From positions 22,852,955-22,916,954 of the forward strand of contig NC_088305.1 of the NCBI RefSeq assembly GCF_032854445.1: a stretch of 64,000 bases of DNA. The letters are read 5' to 3'. Under the pieces are notes generated by a model that was given only the letters and a program-made list of their open reading frames with translations, did no database searches and was not told where the DNA came from. Below, one piece after another: positions 35,808 to 46,290 of the stretch; position 1 is the stretch's first letter; every line of letters starts with the position of its first letter. Source of the DNA: Liolophura sinensis (taxonomy: Eukaryota > Mollusca > Polyplacophora > Chitonida > Chitonidae). Position numbers and translations under genes: made by a program.

Positions 35808-36788
35808 TTAATTCGCCAGTAGTGGCAGCGCCTTGGTGAGCTTATTGAGCATCGATTGTGTATTAGGAACGTAGATTTCGTTTGTAAAATTTGCTAGCGC
35901 ACTTTTCCCATTGCGGTTCACACGAATCCGTCCATTTGCTCGGATGGCGGTGCAGTGGAGATGATGAATGTGCACTTTTTTGCAAGGATTCAACACAGAA
36001 AAGTTAAGGATGTGCTTGAAAGCCCAAATCACAACGTTTTCAGACCCAAATACATGACTTGGGAATTTCAGCTGGGCTAGAAAGTTCTGTGGTAGATGTG
36101 AACGGACAAAGAACAGGAACGAGTCATGAGAACCAGTATAAATGCTATTATTTTCACAGTGCGACTGGTGACTTAGGCCACATCCGGTGGGCATCGGGAC
36201 AGGAAATCTCCGTGTCAAGGAGTACATCACCTTATTCTTTCTCAGATAGTCCAAATCCAAGTCCACAAAACCGTCTCCCATATAGTTGTCCGCGTTCAGG
36301 ATCATAATGAAACGTCCTTGTAAAAAGCGAGACACGTAACCAAACATTTCTTGGTAGGTTGGATTCTCCGTTGAGTTGTAAAAGACCACCTTTTTCATGT
36401 CGACGCCATACTGCACTGTGAGTTTCTTGTACAACTGTTCCGGTTTATGACTGAACAAATGAACGGACGATACGGATGAGTGGTTTAAATTTCTTTTTAG
36501 ACTTATAATATACTCCTTCTCCCGATTTATCAGCTCAGTGCCGTTCACGTGCGAGTACCTGGCTTTGGACCACTCAACAGTGTCCATGAGGGGAAATACA
36601 CATACCACATCAAGATAGGGTTTCTTGGCATTTATTTCCTGACCGACCGGTAGAGGGCGCGTCAGGAAAGTCAGTGAGCGGCGAGTCGTGGTAGAGATAT
36701 AAAGGCTTGAAAAAGCTGTGAGATGTAGAGAATACAGAATGGCCACACTCACGAACGGGAACACGTACAACAGCTTCCTGAAAGTTGC
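35808..36788 (-). CDS. Gene B: type II membrane glycosyltransferase-like protein (main coding exon)
   Basis: 326 codons after the acceptor 'ccgttattttcag', with the exon starting at 36788 in the same phase as A, C and D. An in-frame ATG ten codons further out (36818) would run through the splice site and is not conserved, so the start codon is probably in an unseen upstream exon. A signal-anchor (LLYVFPFVSVAILYSLHL) is followed by a stem and the family domain: LDVVCVFPLMDTVEWSKARY, NADNYMGDGF, YSLTRRFPVPMPTGC, GSHDSFLFF, GSENVVIWAFKHI and NPCKKVHIHHLHC. Several N-glycosylation sites fit a lumenal domain. It is intact, with no stop or frameshift, and ends in a tail after EIYVP that differs from D. 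Same orientation as C-E, convergent with A. Confidence 0.8.
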   Translation of the reverse strand, partial: ATFRKLLYVFPFVSVAILYSLHLTAFSSLYISTTTRRSLTFLTRPLPVGQEINAKKPYLDVVCVFPLMDTVEWSKARYSHVNGTELINREKEYIISLKRNLNHSSVSSVHLFSHKPEQLYKKLTVQYGVDMKKVVFYNSTENPTYQEMFGYVSRFLQGRFIMILNADNYMGDGFVDLDLDYLRKNKVMYSLTRRFPVPMPTGCGLSHQSHCENNSIYTGSHDSFLFFVRSHLPQNFLAQLKFPSHVFGSENVVIWAFKHILNFSVLNPCKKVHIHHLHCTAIRANGRIRVNRNGKSALANFTNEIYVPNTQSMLNKLTKALPLLAN

Positions 36789-38189
36789 CTGAAAATAACG
36801 GAAAGGACATGTAAACAAGCAGGAAATTGCAGTATTACTTGGATGAGTGACCTATGACCAGATGTTTCCCCTTAACCACACCTCTTTTATAAACTGTAGC
36901 CACAAACCAGTAAACAATAAATTCCCGACACAGCTACAACATTCTTCTAATGCGTCATTTTCACACTAAATAATACAATAGGAGATATGGATAAATGTTC
37001 TTCACATTAGCTGAAGCAGCAGTTGTAAGCGGACATCACAAAAACTTATTTATCGGTTTTAGTATTTTTTTCAGTGTAAACACCATGCTAGTTAATTATG
37101 GATGGTTTTTGTTAATGCTCGACATTCAAAAGAGCATAAATCGCGCATAAATAATGTTCATCCCAAGGGTCTGGTCAGTTGTTGCACGGGAACTGAGGCG
37201 CAGCCCAGAATAACATCGCTAACCTACACACATGTTGTTAAAAAAGGCTGTGGTCTTGCTGGCATCCCTCCGCCTGTTTGTCCATCTGCCAGATTTAGAC
37301 AAAATTTAGTGCACATATTGGCCTTGGACCAAGAACCATTCCATTTAATTTTGGTATTGATCCAAATTTACTTTCGGATGTAGTAGACTCTTAATCGATT
37401 CTTCACCATGATAAAATGCTTTTCTGCATCATTTCGGATAAATTGATGAAAAATTTTTGACACAATCTGTCCTCTAGACTTTACCACAATCACCAATCCC
37501 CGATAGTCATCTAGTTATATTTTTCACAACTTACGCCCTTAAATCTCTAACATAATTTTATTATAATTTGGTGCTGACCCAAATATGGAGACACGTCTTT
37601 CTAGCTATAGTTCTACAGTTCTAGTTCGTTTAGATATTCTGATCGCTGTTTTGCTCAAAGATAAACGACGTCAATCCTGAAATACTTGTGTACACACAGC
37701 AGGATAAAGCTGCATATTGCGAAGGGGTAGGTGCAGAATCCCCTTGTAAAGTACATTAGTGGAGCATTCTTTTGAACAAGAATCGACTTCAATGTCAATG
37801 GACTTTGCAGAAAGAGACATTTGTTCCAGACTCGTGTTATCCCATCAATACATGATGACCACTGAAAGACGACATGATCGTCAGTTCGATTGAACGCCAA
37901 TACAAACTAACAGTGCTTAGTTGTAAACAGGAAAGGTTCAGTCGACTGTTAACAGAGCCCATTGCACTGTCCATTCGGTAAGACTGACGTGCATCTATAG
38001 TACAGCGGTTCATTCCAGACGACAAAAGGCCAATATACCCCAATATCTTAATAGATTCGCTAGGATTTTCCCCAAACCCGTTTCCCAGAGTCAGGATATC
38101 GAAGAGTTTCCTAACAGTTCTGTTTGCGAATGACAGCCCATTGCTTCATTCATCAATCTGTCCTGTTGGCACATAATTTATTTATTTTT
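36789..38189. other. Upstream flank of gene B, presumed intron
   Basis: I could not identify the expected first exon. No repeat or second gene is supportable; short open frames look random. Confidence 0.35.
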
Positions 38190-38274
38190 TTAGTTGATTG
38201 TTGTCAATGATGTGTTCATTGACATCAATAATTTTTTAGTTGATTGATGTCAATGATGTGCTCATTGACATCAA
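38190..38274. repeat. Two tandem hairpin units
   Basis: About 47 bp repeated twice. In the second unit 38244-38256 (ttgatgtcaatga) pairs perfectly with 38262-38274 across a 5-base loop; the first unit has the same form with one mismatch. Confidence 0.85.
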
Positions 38275-38625
38275 ACATTTTCATATTTATATTTATATGA
38301 CCTCAGGCTTCATTTACAGGGCGATTTGGATCTATGTTACGTTTTAACATTCTGCTATAAATACATAAAATTTTAAATGGCCAACACTTGTGTACTTTTT
38401 CTCGTAATTTGTTATGTTGACACTTCTGTCTTTTTTTTCTTTTCAGTCAACTTTACTGCTATCATTTTTCGTTGGAAATTGAACCCGGTGCTTGAGACCT
38501 CCTTTTCACCCATAATGCATCAATTTTGGAAGTGCCGTCATTATGCAAAATAAATGTGCAAAAAATTCCAAAACAGCAAGGGCGAAAAGAATGATATATA
38601 CTGGGATAAATCGACACTCACGTAA
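38275..38625. other. AT-rich spacer
   Basis: Nothing recognised. Confidence 0.35.
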
Positions 38626-38805
38626 TTATTTGTTTATTTATTTGTTTGGGGTTTTTTTCGCCGTACTCAAGAATGTTTCACGTATACGACGGCGGCTAGC
38701 ATTATGTTGGGAGGAAACCAGACACAGCCCAATGGAAACCCACCACCATCCGCAGATCGCTGCAGACATTCCCACGTACGGCTAGAGAGGAAACCAGCAT
38801 GCTCG
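38626..38805 (-). mobile_element. SINE2, tail and body
   Basis: (ttta)n-like tail, 'tcgccgtactcaagaatgtt', 'gacggcggctagcattatgt', 'cccacgtacggctagagagg'. It lacks the tRNA-like head. Confidence 0.85.
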
Positions 38806-40163
38806 CGAAATTAAGAAATCTCCATTGCAATATATAACTAACTAAATTAAATTGTTGTTAAAACCAAAAACGTAAGTGATGTGTAACGTTTGTCGAAGGC
38901 AACTTATGTTCCACCAAGTAAATATGGTGTGCATATCTGAAGGTGACATGTGGTTTACGCACTCATGCTACCTACAACCACAAATGTCTCCGCCATTGTA
39001 AAGGAGAACAACCAGCAACAACAATAAATAAATAAATAAATAAATAGCTTACGAGCAATTTAAGCTGTAAATACAAGGTGAATTAAACAATTTTAGAAGC
39101 TTTGTATTTATAGGACTTCGAATGGGATATTATTTAAATCTATCTTCAGTCGTGGAAGCCGAATAGATGAAGCAAATATGTATAGATAGATGTGGACTAC
39201 CGCAGTGTAACACAAAAAATCAATATATCTTAGCAGCTTCGCGTGAAACTCATAATAGAGACGTTATGGTTCGATGAGGAGAAAGAAATAAAACAACAAC
39301 ACTGGAACAGACGGAAATATTCACTTACCCATCTCAAGTGTCGAAACAATGACATGTTGAAATCTCACAACCAGGAAACCTTAACTTTACCACCGCTGGA
39401 TTATATTATTTCTGGGGATGAGTATATAGGTATATTAACATCACCCGGTCCGTCGTGTAACAGGCGCAGTCAACTGAGAAGGAGTATTGAGGTCTATAAA
39501 TATATCCTCAAAAACAGACTGTTAGTCACCTCGCTATTCTCCGTACATCGTTAACTAAGATTTTACAAGGGTCACTTGTAAGTCGGTCGAACTGACCAAC
39601 CGTCAAGCTACTTGTACTACACACAATTTTATGTCAGATCACTTAGCGAAACGAGACTTTGCCTGTTCAGACCCAACCGTCTTTGTTTACACCTCTCCCC
39701 CCAACAACGCCCATATTTTCCACACCACTCCCCTTCCTCTGTGACGACAATTATTCAGGCTTGGCTATTATTCTTTCACGTTATTTAATAATTTTGCATA
39801 ATAAATACCGAGTGATTTTATTCTGTTTTGAAAGCCTACTCACCCTCACTACGAAAATTGAAAACATACATGTGAAATGTACTTTTGAAATAATAAAAAA
39901 ATTAATTATAGAATTTATAATTGTTTTTTTTTTATTTTACTCAACTCACGGTTTCGAGTAGCTATGCAGGTCTGACACATGACAGAGCATGATCGACATG
40001 TCTCTGAAATGAGACATTCTTGTATGTGATATAAATTTCAATCAGAACTGAAATTTGCAGTCATACACAAGCATTTTGCTTCATATGCGAAGTGAACAGA
40101 ATGGACCGAATCCTCTTTAGGCCGTGCCGAGTTGTTTGCAGCTGGAGGCTTCTATTTATCTTT
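38806..40163. other. Non-coding stretch with an old dispersed repeat
   Basis: An (aaat)n tract lies at about 39023-39046. The region 39320-39440 ('acttacccatctcaagtg', 'ctggattatattat') resembles 40340-40400 and 55585-55690, which share 'ttaccca' or 'ttaccac' and 'ctggattgt' in the same order. No gene is supportable. Confidence 0.35.
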
Positions 40164-40280
40164 CTATTTATTTATTTGATTGGTGCTGTACGTCGTTCTC
40201 AAGAATATTTCACTCATACGACGGCGGCCAGCATTATTGTGGGGAGAGACCGGACAGAGCCAGGGGGAATGGAAGCCTCT
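40164..40280 (-). mobile_element. SINE2 tail copy
   Basis: (attt)n tail, 'gattggtgctgtacgtcgtt', 'gacggcggccagcattattg', ending in 'gagccagggggaatgg'. Confidence 0.82.
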
Positions 40281-41180
40281 AGCTTACGGGTAATGTATTA
40301 TGGCTTAACCCCACTTCGGCAATGTTGTGGCTATCTCGTGGCGACTTAAGCTTACCACACCTGGATTGTGTTATTACCGGCAGTGAGAGTACATGCGCAT
40401 GCATGTACACAGTTGGTCAAGTCATTTTGTTTATTTGCCTTGTTCCGTTTATGGCTACAAAGGTGTCAGCATTGACTGAGTACATTAACGTGACAAAAGC
40501 AGTCCCGTGTAGAATTCAGACGGCCCAAATACGACAGTATTATCTCGGTACATGTACAACCAGAGCTGGATAAAGACTAGAGTCTTTGGTACCTCGTATC
40601 ATACAAGCGACCAGTTCGGCGATCTGTCTTATATTGTTATTAATAATGACATGAATGATGACGATTAATGCATATCCGAAATATTTCGATTGGAAATTGA
40701 TTTTTGCAAGGCTTCTTTATGATAAATTCCTATTTATCTGGTTAAGAATGGGCATGTGTCAACATTGAGTAGACTGACCGGTAACTAACATAATGACCAA
40801 CCTGTGTTGGAATCGCGTGGGGGGGTGGGGGTGGGGTGGGGGGGGGGGGGGGGGCAGATGATTGGCTGATTAATTACAGCATTTATGATGGATCTCATGG
40901 ACACAGGCTTAATCTGCGTCAAAAAGGATTAACTGCACAAAATCCCATGAACATGTTACAACTTATCACTATCATCGCTCAGGTGTAACGAGTAAGTTTC
41001 AATGCATGTCTATAAACTGTTTTACGTCAACTGAATGAACAATAAAGTTGAAGTGTTAGGTTTCTTAAATCGCTTTCACCCATTCACGCAACAATATTAG
41101 CTAACAGTCATTATGACAACATATTTCTACACATATCTGTTCAAGCGTGATTGATTTTGTCTTCACTGACCATAAATGTA
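40281..41180. other. Spacer with a G-rich run
   Basis: A G-rich run at about 40819-40854 (gggggggtgggggtggggtg and then uninterrupted G) has guanine-quadruplex potential on the plus strand. Nothing else is recognised. Confidence 0.5.
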
Positions 41181-41218
41181 TTTTTTTATTTTATTGGTGT
41201 TTTACGCCGTACTCCAGA
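41181..41218 (-). mobile_element. SINE2 tail fragment
   Basis: 'ttattggtgttttacgccgt' followed by 'actccaga', truncated. Confidence 0.7.
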
Positions 41219-41435
41219 AAATCATTGACCACCTGAATTATAGCCTGAGCGAATAAAGAGAATGGAATTGAATGTTAAGTAATTGTTTCGCATTGACAAA
41301 CGACAAACAAAAGACTTAGTAGTCAGATGATGATTTACACATATCAGCAGATTCTTGAAGAATTGGGATTCAAAGGACAGCTTTTCAATTAAAAGATCTT
41401 TGGAAGTAATAATACAGAATGGAATCCTCATCCTT

Positions 41436-41600
41436 AGGGGTCTCCGTGACCGAGAGAGGTTGGCATGCCAGGACGGCGCAATGACCCGAGAGCCTCTCAT
41501 AAATGGGGTCGCTGTGAGTTCAAGTCCATCTCATGCTGGCTTCCTCTCCGGCCGTGTGTGGGAAGGTCTGCCAGCAAGCTGGGGAAGGTCGTGAGTCGTC
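41436..41600 (+). mobile_element. SINE2 head and 5' body, diverged head
   Basis: 'cgcaatgacccgagagcctc', 'gtcgctgtgagttcaagtcc' and 'ctggcttcctctccggccgt' match SINE2, but the first 30 bp ('ggggtctccgtgaccgagag') differ from other copies, suggesting a subfamily with another tRNA-like head. Confidence 0.78.
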
Positions 41601-42885
41601 ATCGTGCCATTCTGATTTTACCTCAGATAGGCGAATACGTCATACACCTGGGCTGAACTAGCTTTGCTATCCAGGACCCGGGATCAATATTTTCCCTAAC
41701 CTGCGCTGATAATGCTTACGTTCCTTTGCTCAGCGTCTCAGGTAAATACAAGCACAATCTCTACGTCGATCACATTGCCATGGAAATGTTTGTTGTACAT
41801 GGATAGTTATTTAGTCAAACAGGGGATTTGACTGCGTTCTTTGTTATCAGTGCAGGATGCAGGCTATAACCGACGTGCTCACACAGGGTCTCTTACTGAG
41901 AGTGGAATACCCTGGGTACTGCTGTGTCATGCGGATATACCGCTGTTTTCACTGCAGCTTATGGGATTATTACGAGTTCAAACCCAGTTCTCGCTAGTTC
42001 AAGTTAAGGCCAGGAAGACTGACGGGTACAAGGGTTTATTCTGTGCACTCCGACTTTCTTCCCTTACACACCTGGTTGCAGCTACACATGTAAGTTAAGG
42101 CAAAATGATGTCAAAAACCCATGAAATAGAGAAATAATTTTTCTCGGATATCTGCATTTAAACAAACCAAAATATAAGAGATATGTGTTTACGTATTGTA
42201 GATGTGGATCATGGTAAATAGTAACGTGAGGATTAATTCTATCTGTCCATGTATATGCTCAGAACAGTAGCAATTGACACGCCCATAGCACCATAGTTTA
42301 TGATGTAAATTTATTGAAAAATGTAGCGATTTAATTTGCAACGTATTAGACGTCGTTTGTTTAGAATAACTCAAAATACTGATCTGGTTATCCAATTTAA
42401 TATACACTGTACAAACTCATACAACCATTGAAAAGGGACCATGCTGTCGGATGCTTAATCCACCAGCAGAATCCTGAATGATGCGTGTAAGCGATACAAA
42501 AGACGATGACATGGAGTGTAAGACTAGAGCATCAGTATAATACAGGTGTAGTTGGTGCATGGTAACACGTATATCTAATGGGTCTGACCGAAGAAATCAG
42601 GCCTCAATTCGAATCACCTCACTTAGACTTTGATTTTAAGTCATGTAAATGTTTTAAAAGTGGCATATTGCACGCTCCCATGCTCTAAATTCTGTGTTGT
42701 CACCACACTAACATTTTTATAGTAACAGTACCCAAGTTCAAGCCTCAGGGACTCAAGGGCCAAGAACAGAATCCTGGTTTTACATGGGCAAAATTAGCTT
42801 ATCTTGCAACTGGCAAAAACCACATCGACCACATTTGTGTTGTTCAAAGCATTGTCATTAATCAGAACAAGATTTGTTTATTTAT
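41601..42885. other. Non-coding stretch, nothing recognised
   Basis: No gene or repeat supported, apart from the LINE remnant that begins near its right end. Confidence 0.35.
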
Positions 42886-45230
42886 TAGGTGTCTGCCTGT
42901 GTATACATACCACCTGATGTCACCCCTCCAGACGCTGACCAACTAGAGAAATCTGTGGAATTAGTAAGTTCATGAGAGACAATGACAATTCTTATTTGTG
43001 GTGATTTTTAGCCTGCGTGAAATTACATGGGATTCAATGAATATGCCCAACAAATTTGATCCACTGCACACGTCTGGTCGCCCTCAACTATGCCAACCTT
43101 TCTTGGACTTATTGTTCCTGTACCACCTAAATCAATGCAACTCGAGTAAAAAGTGCAAGGACAAGGTGATTGATTCCGCGCTAGCTCGGGGCTGTAGCAT
43201 TCTTGTGCGTGATACTGAAAATTCGATGCAATCAACTCACGGGGCTGTCGTGGACCACATAGATATTCAGCTGACACGACAGACTGCACGGCGGATCGAC
43301 GAGACAGTGTTGAACTGCAAGAAAGCGGACTCTCCTCCTCATGAACGCACTCCTGTCATGTCTGGACGGGTCTGTTGTTGACTCTTTTCACTCAGTTGAT
43401 GAAGCATTTGATTACTTCTATGATATTTTATTCTGTATTATAAAAGAATGTATTCCTAAAACGTATTTACGAAATCGCTCATTTTCGATACGGTATGACG
43501 CTGGTAAAAGAAAAGGAGTATGCCTTTAAAGAATACAAGAAAATTTGGCAATAAAAAAATTATCGACGAACTCTTCCGCTTTAGTAAACTGAGAAAAGAA
43601 TTGAAAAAAGCACAAAAAGTTAAATTTAAAGAACATATGGAATCAATTGAGCAAAATGTAAAGTATATTCCTAAGCGCGTTTTAAGTTTCGTAAAAGAAA
43701 GAAAGCGTCGAACTTCTTTTCTTAGTCATGTTTTGCTGAAGGTAATAACTCCAGAAATTTTTCTGATATTGCTGGCTTAATAATCAAGTATTTTATGTCA
43801 GTTTTTAAAACAGTGATCTGTTGAAATTTCCAGAAGTGCACTGTATCTCAAAAGAGACATCGTGTAACATCAAATTGTCCTTTGAAGAGATATATGAAGT
43901 TCTGTTGAATCAAGCGGTTACGGTGGCATTACAGGCAATACTGCAGATGAACTAGCTACAACATTGTATCGACTTTTCTTTAAAGCAAGGTGTGTTCTCA
44001 AAAATTTTAAAATTCGCAAACGTTTTGCCTTGTATTCAAAATTGGAGGCAAGAAAAACTACAGACTTGTCTTTACTACCTCTAATTGGTAAAGCTTTTGA
44101 AAAGATAGTCAATGTTTACTTTAAACAGTTTTGTGAACCAATATTTTGTAGTGAAGGGGATGACTTTAGGGAAAATCTGTCTACGGTAACAAGTTTGATA
44201 TGTTTTACCAACTATGTGTCATCTGCACTGAATAGCATTTTTCAAGCACATGCAATCTATACAGATTTTTCAAAAGCGTTTGACTGTGTCAATCATCGCT
44301 TAATCGCAAGTTAATATGTATAGAGATTTCTAATAATGTGTTAAAATTCGTCTTCATATAACCGGACGCAGCGAGTTGTGGTGAACGGTGCAGTGTCAGA
44401 TTAAACTACTGTGTCTTTAGGTTTCTCCGAAAGGCTTCATTTTGGGACCTTACACTTTTTTTAACTTGTATGTAAACGACGTGCCGCTCTCAATCTAAAC
44501 GTCTACTTTTTTCCGATGACCTCAACATTTTCAAAACTGCTTCTGATTTTAATGATTTTTCTCATCTACAGTCTGATGTGGACAAATTTTTAAACTGGCG
44601 CCAAGACTGGGAACTGAAACCGAATGCTTCTTAATGTTTTTAATTACTTTCACTCTCAAAAAGGAGGTCCAGCTATTTCAGTATAGTCTAGGACCAGACA
44701 CACTATCCACAGTACATGAAGTCAAAGATCTTGATAAGTATGTATAGAAACTAAACTTCTCGACACGTGTTAAAATATTGCAGCTTTCGATTTTTAAAAC
44801 GCAATTGAAAATATTTTGAAATCTAGAAGCCATTAATTAGACTCCACTCAAAACTGCTTAGCAGAAAGAATTGAAAATGTACAGAAGAAATTCGTTAGGT
44901 ATTTGTGTTATAAGTCATCGATTGGATGTTACAGATTTTAGTATTCACAATTATACAAACGGTTTAATCTTCCGGTGCTTGAGACCACACGCAAATGTTT
45001 TGACATGTTTTTACGTGCGAAAATAGCGCTTTCAGTTGTATATATTGAACTATTTATAGAGCACCTGTCCGGACATCCTGCTCAAAATCTCTGCTTTACT
45101 CTCCATCTAGTCCTTTATTGTTACGGAAGAACCGTGTTTTAGTAAGACCAAAGGACCTTTTTTGACTATTCTCCAGATCGGACATTGATATTTTTACCGG
45201 TTTACAACATTTCAAAACCAAATGTAGAGG
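42886..45230 (+). mobile_element. Decayed CR1/Jockey-like non-LTR retrotransposon (LINE)
   Basis: Pieces of the second ORF appear in order across several frames. Near 42890-43010 is the end of an apurinic endonuclease domain (VYIPPDVTPP, then ICGDF followed by a stop where GDFN is usual). At 43380-43560 is the linker (SVDEAFDYFYDILFCIIKEC). Around 44060-44290 is reverse transcriptase (LSLLPLIGKAFEKIV and YTDFSKAFDCVNHRLI). Near 44430-44480 is a GPYTFFNLYVNDVP-like strand, and at about 44509 an FSDD box in place of F/YADD. The C-terminal part continues, broken, to about 45230. At least six frameshifts or stops separate these blocks, so it is a fossil. I see no clear 5' end, tail or target duplication, and the clade is uncertain. 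Confidence 0.85.
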
Positions 45231-45606
45231 CTTGCTCTATTAACATGTCTTTATTCAGCTTTTTAAATGTTTTGGCGCTCACATATTTGGTTATTAATCT
45301 GTACAGTGTCGTTATCTGGTCTGTTTTACACACACCGTCAGTTGTTTTCTAGCCAATCATATCCATTACCATCTATTTTGCTCTCATGTCTGCTGTCTGT
45401 ATGAGAATGAGTAAATAAACTAAAATTATGTTTCACGACATTCTGGGGGAACGTCTTTCGAAATTGTTGAAATTCTTATTATTAGGGGTTTAAGCCGCCC
45501 TGATGGGGCTTCCGACATAGTTATGTTATTAGGAGTATTTTGAGGGTTCACACTAGCTGTATCTGGGGAACACTTATTGAAACCCTAAGAAAAGTCTCAG
45601 AGACCC
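45231..45606. other. Spacer between LINE and minisatellite
   Basis: Nothing recognised. Confidence 0.35.
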
Positions 45607-46290
45607 ACGCTGTCCTAGAGGGACATTTCTTACCATGGATAGGATTATCAGGGGTTCACGCCGTCCTGGTGGGACATTTCTTACCATCGATAGGATTATC
45701 AGGGGTTCACGCCGTCCTGGCGGGACATTTCTTACCATGGATAGGATTATCAGATGTCCACGCCCTCCTGGCGAGACATTTCTTACCATCGATAGGATTA
45801 TCAGATGTCCACGCCCTCCTGGTGGGAGATTCCTTACCATGGATAGGATTATCAGGGGTCCACGCCCTCCTGGCGGCACATTTGTTACCACCGATAGGGT
45901 TATCAGGGGTCCACGCCGTCCTGGCGGGAGATTTCTTACCATGGATAGGATTGTCAGGGGTCCACGCTCTCCTGGCGGGACATTTCTTACCATGGATAGG
46001 ATTATCAGGGGCCCACACCGTCCTGGCGGGACATTTCTTACCATCGATAGGATTATCAGGGGTCCACGCCGTCCTGGCGGGACATTTGTTACCATCGATA
46101 GAATTATCAGGGGTTCAGACCGTTCTGGCGGGACATTTCTTCCCATCGATAGGATTATCAGGGGTCCACGCCGTCATGGCGGGACATTTCTTACCATCGA
46201 TAGGATTATCAGGGGTCCACGCCGTCCTGGCGGGACATTTCTTACCACGGATAGGATTATCAGGGGCCCACGCCGTCCTGGCGGGACATT
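45607..46290. repeat. 51-bp minisatellite, about 13 units
   Basis: The unit is ggttcacgccgtcctggcgg / gacatttcttaccatcgata / ggattatcagg. It is GC-richer than its surroundings. Being 17 codons long and stop-free, it leaves two plus-strand and at least two minus-strand frames open for 100-250 codons (for example HAVLAGHFLPSIGLSGV with a 17-residue period). I do not treat any as a gene. Confidence 0.94.

Noticed and set aside
36059-36307. Plus-strand frames opposite gene B (and the like opposite C and D, and minus frames opposite A)
   Set aside because: They are shadows of the coding strand and recur only because the genes are related.
40819-40854. G-rich run as a regulatory quadruplex
   Set aside because: Only sequence potential is visible, and similar homopolymer runs at 1132 and 53040 are typical low-complexity or assembly-prone sites.
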